A DNA stretch of 18,915 nt from CAZGRP01 sp964527995 (lineage in GTDB: Bacteria > Zhuqueibacterota > Zhuqueibacteria > Oceanimicrobiales > CAZGRP01), in NCBI GenBank assembly GCA_964527995.1, contig CAZGRP010000074.1, positions 1-18,915 of the forward strand, in the 5' to 3' direction. Shown here in pieces: positions 6,170-12,817 of the stretch. The notes beneath the pieces are model-generated. The model was not told where the DNA came from and made no database searches. It saw nothing but the letters and a program-made list of their open reading frames with translations. Within the stretch, counting starts at the first letter, position 1, and every line of letters begins with the position of its first letter. The position numbers and the translations under genes are program-made.

Positions 6170-8734
6170 ATGAAACCGATTAAGAGCTTTACAGTTTCTC
6201 CTGCGTTGCCGCCGGGGCTCGAGGGACTCGGCGAACTGGCCAACAATCTCCGTTGGTCATGGAACCACGACACCATCGAACTTTTCCGGCGCCTGGGATT
6301 CGACCTCTGGGAAGAAACGGAGCACAACCCGGTTCGTGCCCTCGGCCAGGTCGACCAGCAGAGGCTCGAAGAACTGTCGCACGATGAGGGCTTCCTGGCC
6401 CACTACGAGCGCGTTCGGGCCGATCTGCAAAACTACCTCGAATCTCAAACCATCTGGTACCGCAAGACCTTTGGCGGCACCGGCGAGCCGGTGATCGCCT
6501 ATTTTTCGGCGGAGTTCGGCGTAACCGAGTGTGTGCCCATTTACGCCGGCGGCCTGGGGATCCTGGCCGGGGACCACATCAAATCGGCGAGTGAGCTCGG
6601 CCTGCCGCTGGTCGGCGTCGGACTTCTTTACCAGGAAGGCTACTTCCACCAGTACCTGAACCCGGACGGCTGGCAGCAGGAATCGTATCCCGAGAACGAT
6701 TTCTACACCATGCCGATCGAGCTTCAACGCCACCCCGACGGCAGCCCGCTGACCGTCGAGGTCGAGTATCCGGGGCGCAAGGTGGTGGCGCAGGTTTGGC
6801 GGGCTCAGGTGGGAAGGATCTCACTCTATCTCCTGGATACCAACATCGAGGCCAACAGCGGTGCAGACCAGGACATCACTGACCAGCTCTACGGCGGTGA
6901 TCGTGACGTGCGCATCCGGCAGGAGATTCTGCTCGGCATCGGTGGCCTGCGTGCCCTGGCTGCCCTGGGCATCTCGCCCATCGTCTGCCATATGAACGAA
7001 GGACATTCGGCCTTTCTGGCCCTGGAAAGAATCCGCCTGTTGATGAGCGAACACGGCCTGACTTTCGCCGAGGCCAACGAGGTGGCCGCCGCCGGCCATG
7101 TCTTCACCACGCATACGCCGGTGGCCGCAGGCCATGACTACTTCGATGCTGACCTGATGACGCGCTACTTCAGCAAATATGCGGCGACGCTTGGTTTGTC
7201 CATGAAGGAGTTTCTCGCCCTCGGCCGGCAGAAACCCGACGACGACAAAGAGCCCTTTTGCATGACCATCCTCGCCCTGCGTCTGGCCAGAGCCCGGAAC
7301 GCTGTCAGCCGACTTCATGAGAAAGTGTCGCGGCGGATGTGGGCTGGGCTGTGGCCCGATATCCCCGAGGACGAGATCCCGATCTCCCACGTGACCAACG
7401 GTGTGCACTCGAGCTCGTGGATCTCGAAGGAAATGGCGGCACTCTTCGACCGCTATCTCGGCCCGCGTTGGCGGGAGCAGCCTGCGGACCAGACGGTGTG
7501 GGAGATGATCGACGAGATCCCTGTGGCGGAACTGTGGCGCACCCACGAACTCCGCCGGGCCCGTCTGGTGGCTTTCGTGCGCCGCTGTCTCTGTGCCCAG
7601 GTCCGGCGCCAGGGCGGCTCCGCCGCTGAGCTCGAAGCCGCCGAGGAAGTGCTGGATCCGGACGTGCTGACCATCGGCTTCGGCCGCCGGTTTGCGGCTT
7701 ACAAGCGCGCCACACTGCTGCTGCACGACGAGGAGCGCTTCGTGAAGTTGCTGGCCGACCCCGACCATCCCGTGCAAATCATCTTCTCGGGCAAGGCACA
7801 TCCTCAGGACAGTCCGGGCAAAGAGTTGATCCGTCGGATCATTCACTTTGCCCGACGCAAGGAGATCCGCCGGCGCGTCGTCTTTCTCGAGGACTACGAT
7901 ATGGACGTGGCTCGCTACATGGTGCAGGGTGTCGATGTCTGGTTGAATACGCCCAGGAGACCGCGCGAGGCCAGCGGCACCAGTGGCATGAAGGCGGCCT
8001 TCAATGGTGCTCTCAATGTCAGCACGCTGGACGGCTGGTGGGACGAAGCCTACAGCCCTGAAGTGGGCTGGGCCATTGGCCGCGGCGAGGAATACGAGGA
8101 TCTCGACCTCCAGGACACCATCGAATCCAGAGCGCTCTACGATCTGCTCGAGAAAGACGTGATTCCCACCTTCTACGACCGCGGCCCGGACGGGTTGCCA
8201 CGGCGCTGGGTCAGCCTGATGAAATCGTCCATGGCCAGGCTGTGTCCGCAATTCAACACCAATCGAATGGTGCGCGAATACACGGAAAAATTCTACGTGC
8301 CGGCATGCAGCTACTTTGAGCATCTGTCGGCCGATGGCTTCTCACCGGCGCGCGCCCTGGCAGCCTGGAAAGCGCGGGTGGCCGCCAACTGGGCCCAGGT
8401 GCGTATCGAGCAGGTGGAGGCCACCTCGGACGACCGCCTTCGTGTTGGTGACATGCTCGAGGTCCGTGCCCGCGTCCGGCTCGGCGAGCTGACGCCCGAA
8501 GACGTAGCCGTGCAGGTCTACCTGGGCCGTCTGGACACCAAGGGCAATATCGTCGAGCCGCAGATCGCCACGATGAATCACCAGGGTACTGAAGCGGACG
8601 GCACGCATGTGTTCGTCGCTGGAGCCGTGCCGTGCTCAAAGAGCGGCCTGCATGGCTTCACGGTGCGGGTGCTGCCGCACCACGACGATCTGCAGATCCC
8701 CTGGGATCTGGGACTCGTCGTCTGGGCGCAGTGA
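6170..8734 (+). CDS. glgP: Alpha-glucan (glycogen/maltodextrin) phosphorylase
   Basis: An 854-aa GT35 phosphorylase of the compact type with an N-terminal DUF3417-like segment (about 12-120, ELANNLRWSWNHDTIELF). It releases glucose 1-phosphate from alpha-1,4-glucans using phosphate and pyridoxal phosphate. Key blocks: AYFSAEFGVTE, YAGGLGILAGDHIKSASELG, NEGHSAFLALER, TTHTPVAAGHDYF, VTNGVHSSSW, GFGRRFAAYKRATLLL, GKAHPQDSPGK and PRRPREASGTSGMKAAFNG. In the last block Lys608 (SGTSGMK) is the predicted PLP Schiff-base lysine. AAAGGA lies 11 nt before the ATG. A three-codon ORF (ATG TAC CGA TGA, 6162-6173) ends over the start codon. It follows pfkA in the same direction. Glucose 1-phosphate produced here would enter glycolysis after isomerisation. 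Confidence 0.95.
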   Translation: MKPIKSFTVSPALPPGLEGLGELANNLRWSWNHDTIELFRRLGFDLWEETEHNPVRALGQVDQQRLEELSHDEGFLAHYERVRADLQNYLESQTIWYRKTFGGTGEPVIAYFSAEFGVTECVPIYAGGLGILAGDHIKSASELGLPLVGVGLLYQEGYFHQYLNPDGWQQESYPENDFYTMPIELQRHPDGSPLTVEVEYPGRKVVAQVWRAQVGRISLYLLDTNIEANSGADQDITDQLYGGDRDVRIRQEILLGIGGLRALAALGISPIVCHMNEGHSAFLALERIRLLMSEHGLTFAEANEVAAAGHVFTTHTPVAAGHDYFDADLMTRYFSKYAATLGLSMKEFLALGRQKPDDDKEPFCMTILALRLARARNAVSRLHEKVSRRMWAGLWPDIPEDEIPISHVTNGVHSSSWISKEMAALFDRYLGPRWREQPADQTVWEMIDEIPVAELWRTHELRRARLVAFVRRCLCAQVRRQGGSAAELEAAEEVLDPDVLTIGFGRRFAAYKRATLLLHDEERFVKLLADPDHPVQIIFSGKAHPQDSPGKELIRRIIHFARRKEIRRRVVFLEDYDMDVARYMVQGVDVWLNTPRRPREASGTSGMKAAFNGALNVSTLDGWWDEAYSPEVGWAIGRGEEYEDLDLQDTIESRALYDLLEKDVIPTFYDRGPDGLPRRWVSLMKSSMARLCPQFNTNRMVREYTEKFYVPACSYFEHLSADGFSPARALAAWKARVAANWAQVRIEQVEATSDDRLRVGDMLEVRARVRLGELTPEDVAVQVYLGRLDTKGNIVEPQIATMNHQGTEADGTHVFVAGAVPCSKSGLHGFTVRVLPHHDDLQIPWDLGLVVWAQ

Positions 8735-8752
8735 GAGGGTGGTGGGCGGAGG

Positions 8753-8787
8753 GCAAAATGCAAAACGGAAAACGCAAAGTGCAAAGG
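8753..8787 (+). repeat. Heptamer tandem repeat, GCAAAAY type (5 copies)
   Basis: Five consecutive 7-bp units in register: GCAAAAT, GCAAAAC, GGAAAAC, GCAAAGT, GCAAAGG. Degenerate 7-mers (GACGAGA, CGAAAGT) may extend it to about 8801. The spacing is exactly 7 throughout, resembling short tandemly repeated repetitive (STRR) sequences known from cyanobacteria. Confidence 0.7.
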
Positions 8788-8823
8788 GACGAGACGAAAG
8801 TACATGCGTTCCTGTTGGCGATC

Positions 8824-8842
8824 GGGTGGGAGGCGGGGCGGG
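8824..8842 (+). other. Canonical G-quadruplex motif
   Basis: The plus strand reads GGG-T-GGG-AGGC-GGGG-C-GGG, which fits the G3+N1-7 fourfold rule with short loops. It lies between the two heptamer arrays and would be present in RNA reading through from glgP. Confidence 0.6.
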
Positions 8843-8902
8843 TCGCAGGACTCAGATATGCGATATCAGCGATGAGTAGTTCGCCGTGACAGGCAGCCGC
8901 CC

Positions 8903-8958
8903 CCGAATACCTGATAGCCGGTACCTGGTACCCGGTACCTGGTTTCTGGTATCTGATA
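8903..8958 (+). repeat. Heptamer tandem repeat, CCTGGTA type (7-8 copies)
   Basis: Units of exactly 7 bp: (CCGAATA) CCTGATA, GCCGGTA, CCTGGTA, CCCGGTA, CCTGGTT, TCTGGTA, TCTGATA. Three GGTACC palindromes occur at 8920, 8927 and 8934, spaced by 7, so the array is largely self-complementary and can fold on either strand. It ends about 39 nt before tenA. Confidence 0.8.
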
Positions 8959-8997
8959 CCACGGGGCTAGATACTTAGGACTCATTAGGAGGGAGTC

Positions 8998-9651
8998 ATG
9001 ACTGCCTTTCATGAACAACTCATAGAGGCCGCCGGCACTGTCTGGCAGGCCATACTGTCACATCCTTTCCTGAAGATGACGGCCGACGGCACCATCCCCG
9101 ACGAGACCTTTAAGACCTGGATGCAGCAGGACTATATCTTCGTTCGGGAGGCCATTCCCTTTACCGCGGTTCTACTCGCCAAAGCGCCGCTGCCGCTGCG
9201 GCCGAGCCTTTCCGAAGTCATCCCGGCCCTCAACGCTGAGCTCGATCTCTTCGCAAAGAACGCTCAGGCCCATGGCATCGAGCTTGAGGATGTTCAGCCT
9301 GCACCGACGTGCCATGCCTACCTGCAGTTCCTCATGGCCACGGCCTACGGTCGATCCTTCGAAGAGGGATTCACGGTGCTCTATGCCGCTGAAAAAGCCT
9401 ATCTCGATTCCTGGATGGAGGTCAAAAAGAACCAGCGGGCGCCGAGCCCATGGCAGTCGTTCATCGACAACTGGACCAGTGAGGCGTTCCAGCAGTACGT
9501 CGGTTGGCTGGCCACGACGCTGGATGATCTCGCCACCGGCAAGCCCGAAAGCGACCGCCGGGCAATGCAGGAGCTGTTCCTGACCACGGCAAGGTACGAA
9601 TACCTTTTCTGGGAAATGGCGGCAACCCGCGAGCAGTGGCCTACGTCTTAA
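8998..9651 (+). CDS. tenA: TenA-family aminopyrimidine aminohydrolase-like protein (TenA_E type)
   Basis: A 217-aa all-helical TenA/THI-4 domain protein. Family features include HPFL (22-25), QQDYIFVRE with Asp45 and Tyr47 in the pyrimidine pocket, PTCHAYLQFL (103-112), and the C-terminal YEYLFWEMA with Glu201 and Glu206 in the catalytic glutamate region. The catalytic Cys of classical TenA (in a segment like LLPCYW) is replaced: the equivalent stretch reads VLYAAEKAY. That places it with the Cys-less TenA_E group, which acts on aminopyrimidine or formylaminopyrimidine salvage intermediates of thiamine. An excellent AGGAGGGAG site precedes the ATG. No TPP riboswitch or other thi gene is nearby, so the thiamine link rests on family membership. 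It lies 38 nt before the first M16 peptidase. Confidence 0.85.
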   Translation: MTAFHEQLIEAAGTVWQAILSHPFLKMTADGTIPDETFKTWMQQDYIFVREAIPFTAVLLAKAPLPLRPSLSEVIPALNAELDLFAKNAQAHGIELEDVQPAPTCHAYLQFLMATAYGRSFEEGFTVLYAAEKAYLDSWMEVKKNQRAPSPWQSFIDNWTSEAFQQYVGWLATTLDDLATGKPESDRRAMQELFLTTARYEYLFWEMAATREQWPTS

Positions 9652-9689
9652 CGGAGGAAACTGGTGTTCCTAATTCACAGGAGGAATGT

Positions 9690-11057
9690 ATGAAACGAGT
9701 CCTGGCCTTTCTCTTCCTCTTGACGTCCGTTTCTTTTGGTCAGGAGGTTCGCCTCAAAGTGCCTTACACGCGCTTCGTGCTGCCCAATGGGTTGAACGTG
9801 ATCCTGCATGAGGACCACTCGACGCCGCTGGTTAGTGTCAACGTCTGGTATCACGTCGGCTCGGGCCGCGAGAAGCCTGGCCGAACCGGCTTTGCCCACC
9901 TGTTCGAGCACATCATGTTCGAAGGCTCCGGGCATGTGGCCGAGGGCAAATTCGACGAGTGGCTCGAGGCCGTTGGCGGCGACAACAACGGTTCGACCAC
10001 CCCGGATCGGACGAACTACTGGGAGAATCTCCCCAGCAATGCCCTGGAGCTGGCGCTGTACCTGGAGTCGGACCGCATGGGCTACCTGCTCGAAGCCATG
10101 TCTCCGTCCAAGGTGGACGGCCAGCGCGACGTTGTCAAGAACGAGCGCCGGCAATCCTACGAGAACCGCCCGTACGGCATGGCCAACATCGTCCTGGCGG
10201 AAAATCTGTTCCCGCCGGAGCATCCTTACCATTGGCCGACCATCGGTTCGATGGAGGATCTGAGCGCTGCCAGCTACCAGGATGTCGTCGAGTTCTTCAA
10301 GAAGTATTACGGTCCCAACAACGCCAGCCTGGTCATAGCCGGCGACATCGATCCGGCCAAGACGCGCGCCCTGGTGGAGAAGTGGTTCAGCGATGTGCCG
10401 GCCGGGCCGCCCGTTTCCCCTATCGACGCGCCGGTGGCATACCTGACTCAGGAGAAGCGGCTGGTGCTCGAAGACCGGGTGCAGTTGCCGCGGCTCTACA
10501 TGTGCTGGCTGTCCCCGGCCCGATTTGCACCCGGCGACGCCGAACTCGACATCCTGGCGAGCGTTTTCGCTGGCGGCAAGAACTCTCGTCTCTACAAACG
10601 CCTGGTCTATGACATGCAGATCGCCCAGGATGTCTCCGCGTTCCAATGGTCCGGGCAACTCGGTTCTTCCTTCCGCATCGTGGCTACGGCACGCAGTGGC
10701 CACAACCTCCATGAGTTGGAAGAGGTGATCCAGGAAGAGATCGACCGGATCAAGAAGGAGCCGCCGGCGGAGCGCGAGGTGCAACGCGCCGTCAACCAGT
10801 ACGAGGCCAGGTTTCTCGACAGCCTGGAGCGCATTGGTGGCTTTGGTGGTAAGGCGGACCAGCTCAATGCCTACTTCACGTTCACCGGTGACCCGGATTA
10901 CTTCAACGAAGATCTGGCGCGCTACAAGGCACTCGACCCGGACGACATCAGCGCCGTGGCCCAGACGTACCTGCGGGATGACGGCCGCGTCGTGTTGAGC
11001 ATCGTGCCGAAGGGGAAGAAGGAGTTGGCTGCTACGGCAAGAAAGGAGAGCGACTGA
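9690..11057 (+). CDS. Secreted M16 zinc peptidase, catalytic member
   Basis: A 455-aa M16B-type protein with an N-terminal signal peptide (MKRVLAFLFLLTSVSFG-Q), so it is exported, probably to the periplasm. The inverted zinc motif is intact: H70-L-F-E73-H74, with distal ligand Glu152 in VVKNERRQ 78 residues later, as expected. The N-terminal domain signature LPNGLNVILHEDHSTPLVSVNVWYHVGS and the DPDDISAVAQTYL-like C-terminal region fit a two-domain half-pitrilysin. The ATG at 9690 is chosen because AGGAGG lies 5 nt upstream and the signal peptide starts there; an in-frame ATG at 9636 lies inside tenA. The gene ends 1 nt before the second M16 gene, so the products probably form a heterodimer. 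Confidence 0.93.
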   Translation: MKRVLAFLFLLTSVSFGQEVRLKVPYTRFVLPNGLNVILHEDHSTPLVSVNVWYHVGSGREKPGRTGFAHLFEHIMFEGSGHVAEGKFDEWLEAVGGDNNGSTTPDRTNYWENLPSNALELALYLESDRMGYLLEAMSPSKVDGQRDVVKNERRQSYENRPYGMANIVLAENLFPPEHPYHWPTIGSMEDLSAASYQDVVEFFKKYYGPNNASLVIAGDIDPAKTRALVEKWFSDVPAGPPVSPIDAPVAYLTQEKRLVLEDRVQLPRLYMCWLSPARFAPGDAELDILASVFAGGKNSRLYKRLVYDMQIAQDVSAFQWSGQLGSSFRIVATARSGHNLHELEEVIQEEIDRIKKEPPAEREVQRAVNQYEARFLDSLERIGGFGGKADQLNAYFTFTGDPDYFNEDLARYKALDPDDISAVAQTYLRDDGRVVLSIVPKGKKELAATARKESD

Positions 11058-11058
11058 G

Positions 11059-12579
11059 ATGAGAATTCGATCGTTCAGAGAACAGCCCATGCCGCGACGA
11101 TCAGCCGCTGGTCGGCCCCGAAGATCTCTGTTTTCGCTGTGGCTGTTTGCCCTGTGGATAGTTGGCTCGGCTGCCCTCTACGGCCAGGCCCCCGATCGCA
11201 GCAAACCGCCAGAGATCGGGCCGCCTCCTCAACTGAAACTCCCGCCGATCCAACATCTTGAACTGTCGAACGGCCTGCCCGTGATTCTGTTCGAGAAACA
11301 CCAGGTACCGCTGGTGCAGATCAACGTGGTCATCAAAGCGGGTTCGGCGATGGACCCGAAAGACAAGGCCGGAGTTGCCAGCATGACACTGGCCATGCTG
11401 GACGAAGGTGCCGGGTCGCGCGATGCGCTGCAGCTGGCCGACGCCATCGACCTCCTCGGCGCTCGCATCTCCGCCTCGGCCGGATATCACACCTCGCGCG
11501 TGGCACTGCACACGCCTCTGAGCAAGCTCGATTCGGCCCTGGCGCTCCTTGGCGACATCGTCCTGAGGCCGAACTTTCCGCCCGATGAGCTCGAACGCCA
11601 GCGCAAGCAGCGCCTCACCACTCTGCTGCAGTGGCATGACGAACCCCGCGCCATCGCATCCGTGCTCTTCAACCGGACCCTCTTCGGAACCAGGCACCCC
11701 TACGGCTTACCCAGCATCGGCACGGAGAAGAGTCTGAGGGCGTTGCGGGTAGACGACTTGAGAGAGTTCCACTCGACCTACTTCCATCCGAACAATGCTT
11801 TCCTGGTGGTTGTAGGTGACGTGAGTGGTGAAGCGATTCTGCCCAGGCTGGAGAAAGTGTTCGGTGGATGGCAGGCTGCGAAAGTGCCGGTGGCGACCTG
11901 GCCGGGGATCAAGCAGGTGAAAAAGCGACAGATCTACCTGGTGGACAAGCCCGGGGCGGCGCAGTCGGAAATCCGCATCGGTCGGGTGGGGGCGCCGCGG
12001 CTGACGAAGGACTACTTTGCCATCGTGGTGATGAACACCATCCTTGGCGGGTCGTTTACGTCGCGGCTGAATCAGAATCTGCGCGAAGAGCACGGCTATT
12101 CGTATGGCGCCGGATCGTTTTTCGATTTCCGGCCGCTGCCAGGGCCGTTTCTGGCTGGTGCGGCGGTGCAGACCGATGTCACGGACAAGGCCTTGACAGA
12201 GTTCATGAAGGAGCTGCGCGGCATCCTGGAGCCCGTGTCCGACGAGGAGCTGAAGCGGGCCAAGAACTACGTCGCCCTGCGCTTCCCAGGCAACTTCCAA
12301 ACAGTGGCCCGCATTGCCCGGCGACTCGAGGAGTTGGTCGTCTATGACCTGCCGGACAGCTACTTCAACGACTATGTCCAGCGGATCCTGGCGGTGACCA
12401 AGGCGGATGTCCAGCGAGTGGCCAGGAAGTACATCGACCCGGAGAAGATCGCCATCGTCGTAGTCGGCGATCGCCAGAAGATCGAGAAGGGTGTCCGGGC
12501 TTTGAACCTGGGGCCGATCAAGATGATGTCCGTCGACGATGTGCTTGGCAAGGTGCCCAGGGTCAAGGGCACAAGCTGA
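11059..12579 (+). CDS. Secreted M16 peptidase-like protein, non-catalytic partner
   Basis: A 506-aa M16-family protein with a long basic N-terminus and hydrophobic export segment (about residues 22-41, ending AALYGQ). Family blocks are present: LSNGLPVILFEKHQVPLVQINVVIKAGS, HPYGLPSIGTEKSLRALRVDDLREF, FHPNNAFLVVVGDVS, and a C-terminal NTILGGSFTSRLNQNLREEHGYSYGAGSFF. The HxxEH zinc motif is missing; its place reads VASMTLAMLDEGAG. The last block is the conserved arginine/tyrosine segment used for substrate binding in M16B heterodimers. GGAG lies about 10 nt before the ATG at 11059, 1 nt after the preceding stop; a second in-frame ATG at 11089 is possible. Likely role: substrate-binding subunit paired with the upstream catalytic protein. 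Confidence 0.92.
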   Translation: MRIRSFREQPMPRRSAAGRPRRSLFSLWLFALWIVGSAALYGQAPDRSKPPEIGPPPQLKLPPIQHLELSNGLPVILFEKHQVPLVQINVVIKAGSAMDPKDKAGVASMTLAMLDEGAGSRDALQLADAIDLLGARISASAGYHTSRVALHTPLSKLDSALALLGDIVLRPNFPPDELERQRKQRLTTLLQWHDEPRAIASVLFNRTLFGTRHPYGLPSIGTEKSLRALRVDDLREFHSTYFHPNNAFLVVVGDVSGEAILPRLEKVFGGWQAAKVPVATWPGIKQVKKRQIYLVDKPGAAQSEIRIGRVGAPRLTKDYFAIVVMNTILGGSFTSRLNQNLREEHGYSYGAGSFFDFRPLPGPFLAGAAVQTDVTDKALTEFMKELRGILEPVSDEELKRAKNYVALRFPGNFQTVARIARRLEELVVYDLPDSYFNDYVQRILAVTKADVQRVARKYIDPEKIAIVVVGDRQKIEKGVRALNLGPIKMMSVDDVLGKVPRVKGTS

Positions 12580-12605
12580 GGCGCGTCGATTCAGCATCGA
12601 ATCGC

Positions 12606-12660
12606 AAGCGAGGGTCAGGGCACGACCTGAAGTTCTGGGATGATCCCCTGACCCTCGTTT
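12606..12660. terminator. Long hairpin, candidate transcription terminator after the M16 pair
   Basis: CGAGGGTCAGGG (12609-12620) and CCCTGACCCTCG (12646-12657) form a perfect 12-bp stem, extended by a G-T wobble and two A-T pairs to 15 bp, with a 25-nt loop. The right arm runs into TTT. It lies 27 nt after the M16 stop. The large loop and short T-run make termination likely but not certain. Confidence 0.55.
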
Positions 12661-12733
12661 CGGCTGAGCTCCTGGATTCGGCTGCGCGTGGGATCTTCCT
12701 GCTGCATTCAGCCGATGGCGCGATCGCGGTGAA

Positions 12734-12762
12734 TTGACTTGGCCAGGTTTTGTTTGTACATT
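12734..12762 (+). promoter_or_regulatory. Candidate promoter of the GWxTD gene
   Basis: TTGACT (12734-12739) and TACATT (12757-12762) are separated by 17 bases in an AT-richer patch, about 55 nt before the start codon and after the hairpin that ends the previous operon. Confidence 0.5.
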
Positions 12763-12817
12763 TCTTGACGAGTGCCGGACAGCATGGTAGAAAGCCCGAA
12801 AGGTGCCGGGAGAGAAG

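Larger units (their letters stand above)
8735..8997. other. Intergenic repeat-rich region between glgP and tenA
   Basis: This 263-bp stretch holds no credible gene. From left to right it contains a G-rich run with GGG/GG tracts (8737-8753), an array of A-rich heptamers (8753-8787), a canonical G-quadruplex motif (8824-8842), a second heptamer array rich in GGTACC (8903-8958), and the strong tenA ribosome site AGGAGGG at 8987-8993. No T-run terminator or convincing promoter was seen. Confidence 0.6.

Noticed and set aside
6821..8323. 500-aa antisense ORF opposite the phosphorylase gene
   Set aside because: The plus strand carries continuous phosphorylase motifs through the PLP lysine; the antisense product has no domain.
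8753..8960. CRISPR array
   Set aside because: The repeat units are 7 bp with no spacers, so they are simple tandem heptamers.
8903..8997. Possible TPP riboswitch before tenA (ACCTGATA-like sequence)
   Set aside because: The required CTGAGA box and the rest of the THI element are missing; the sequence is explained by the 7-bp repeat array.
9675..11090. 471-aa antisense ORF opposite the catalytic M16 peptidase
   Set aside because: Composition typical of reverse-strand shadows in GC-rich genes, and no independent start or ribosome site.
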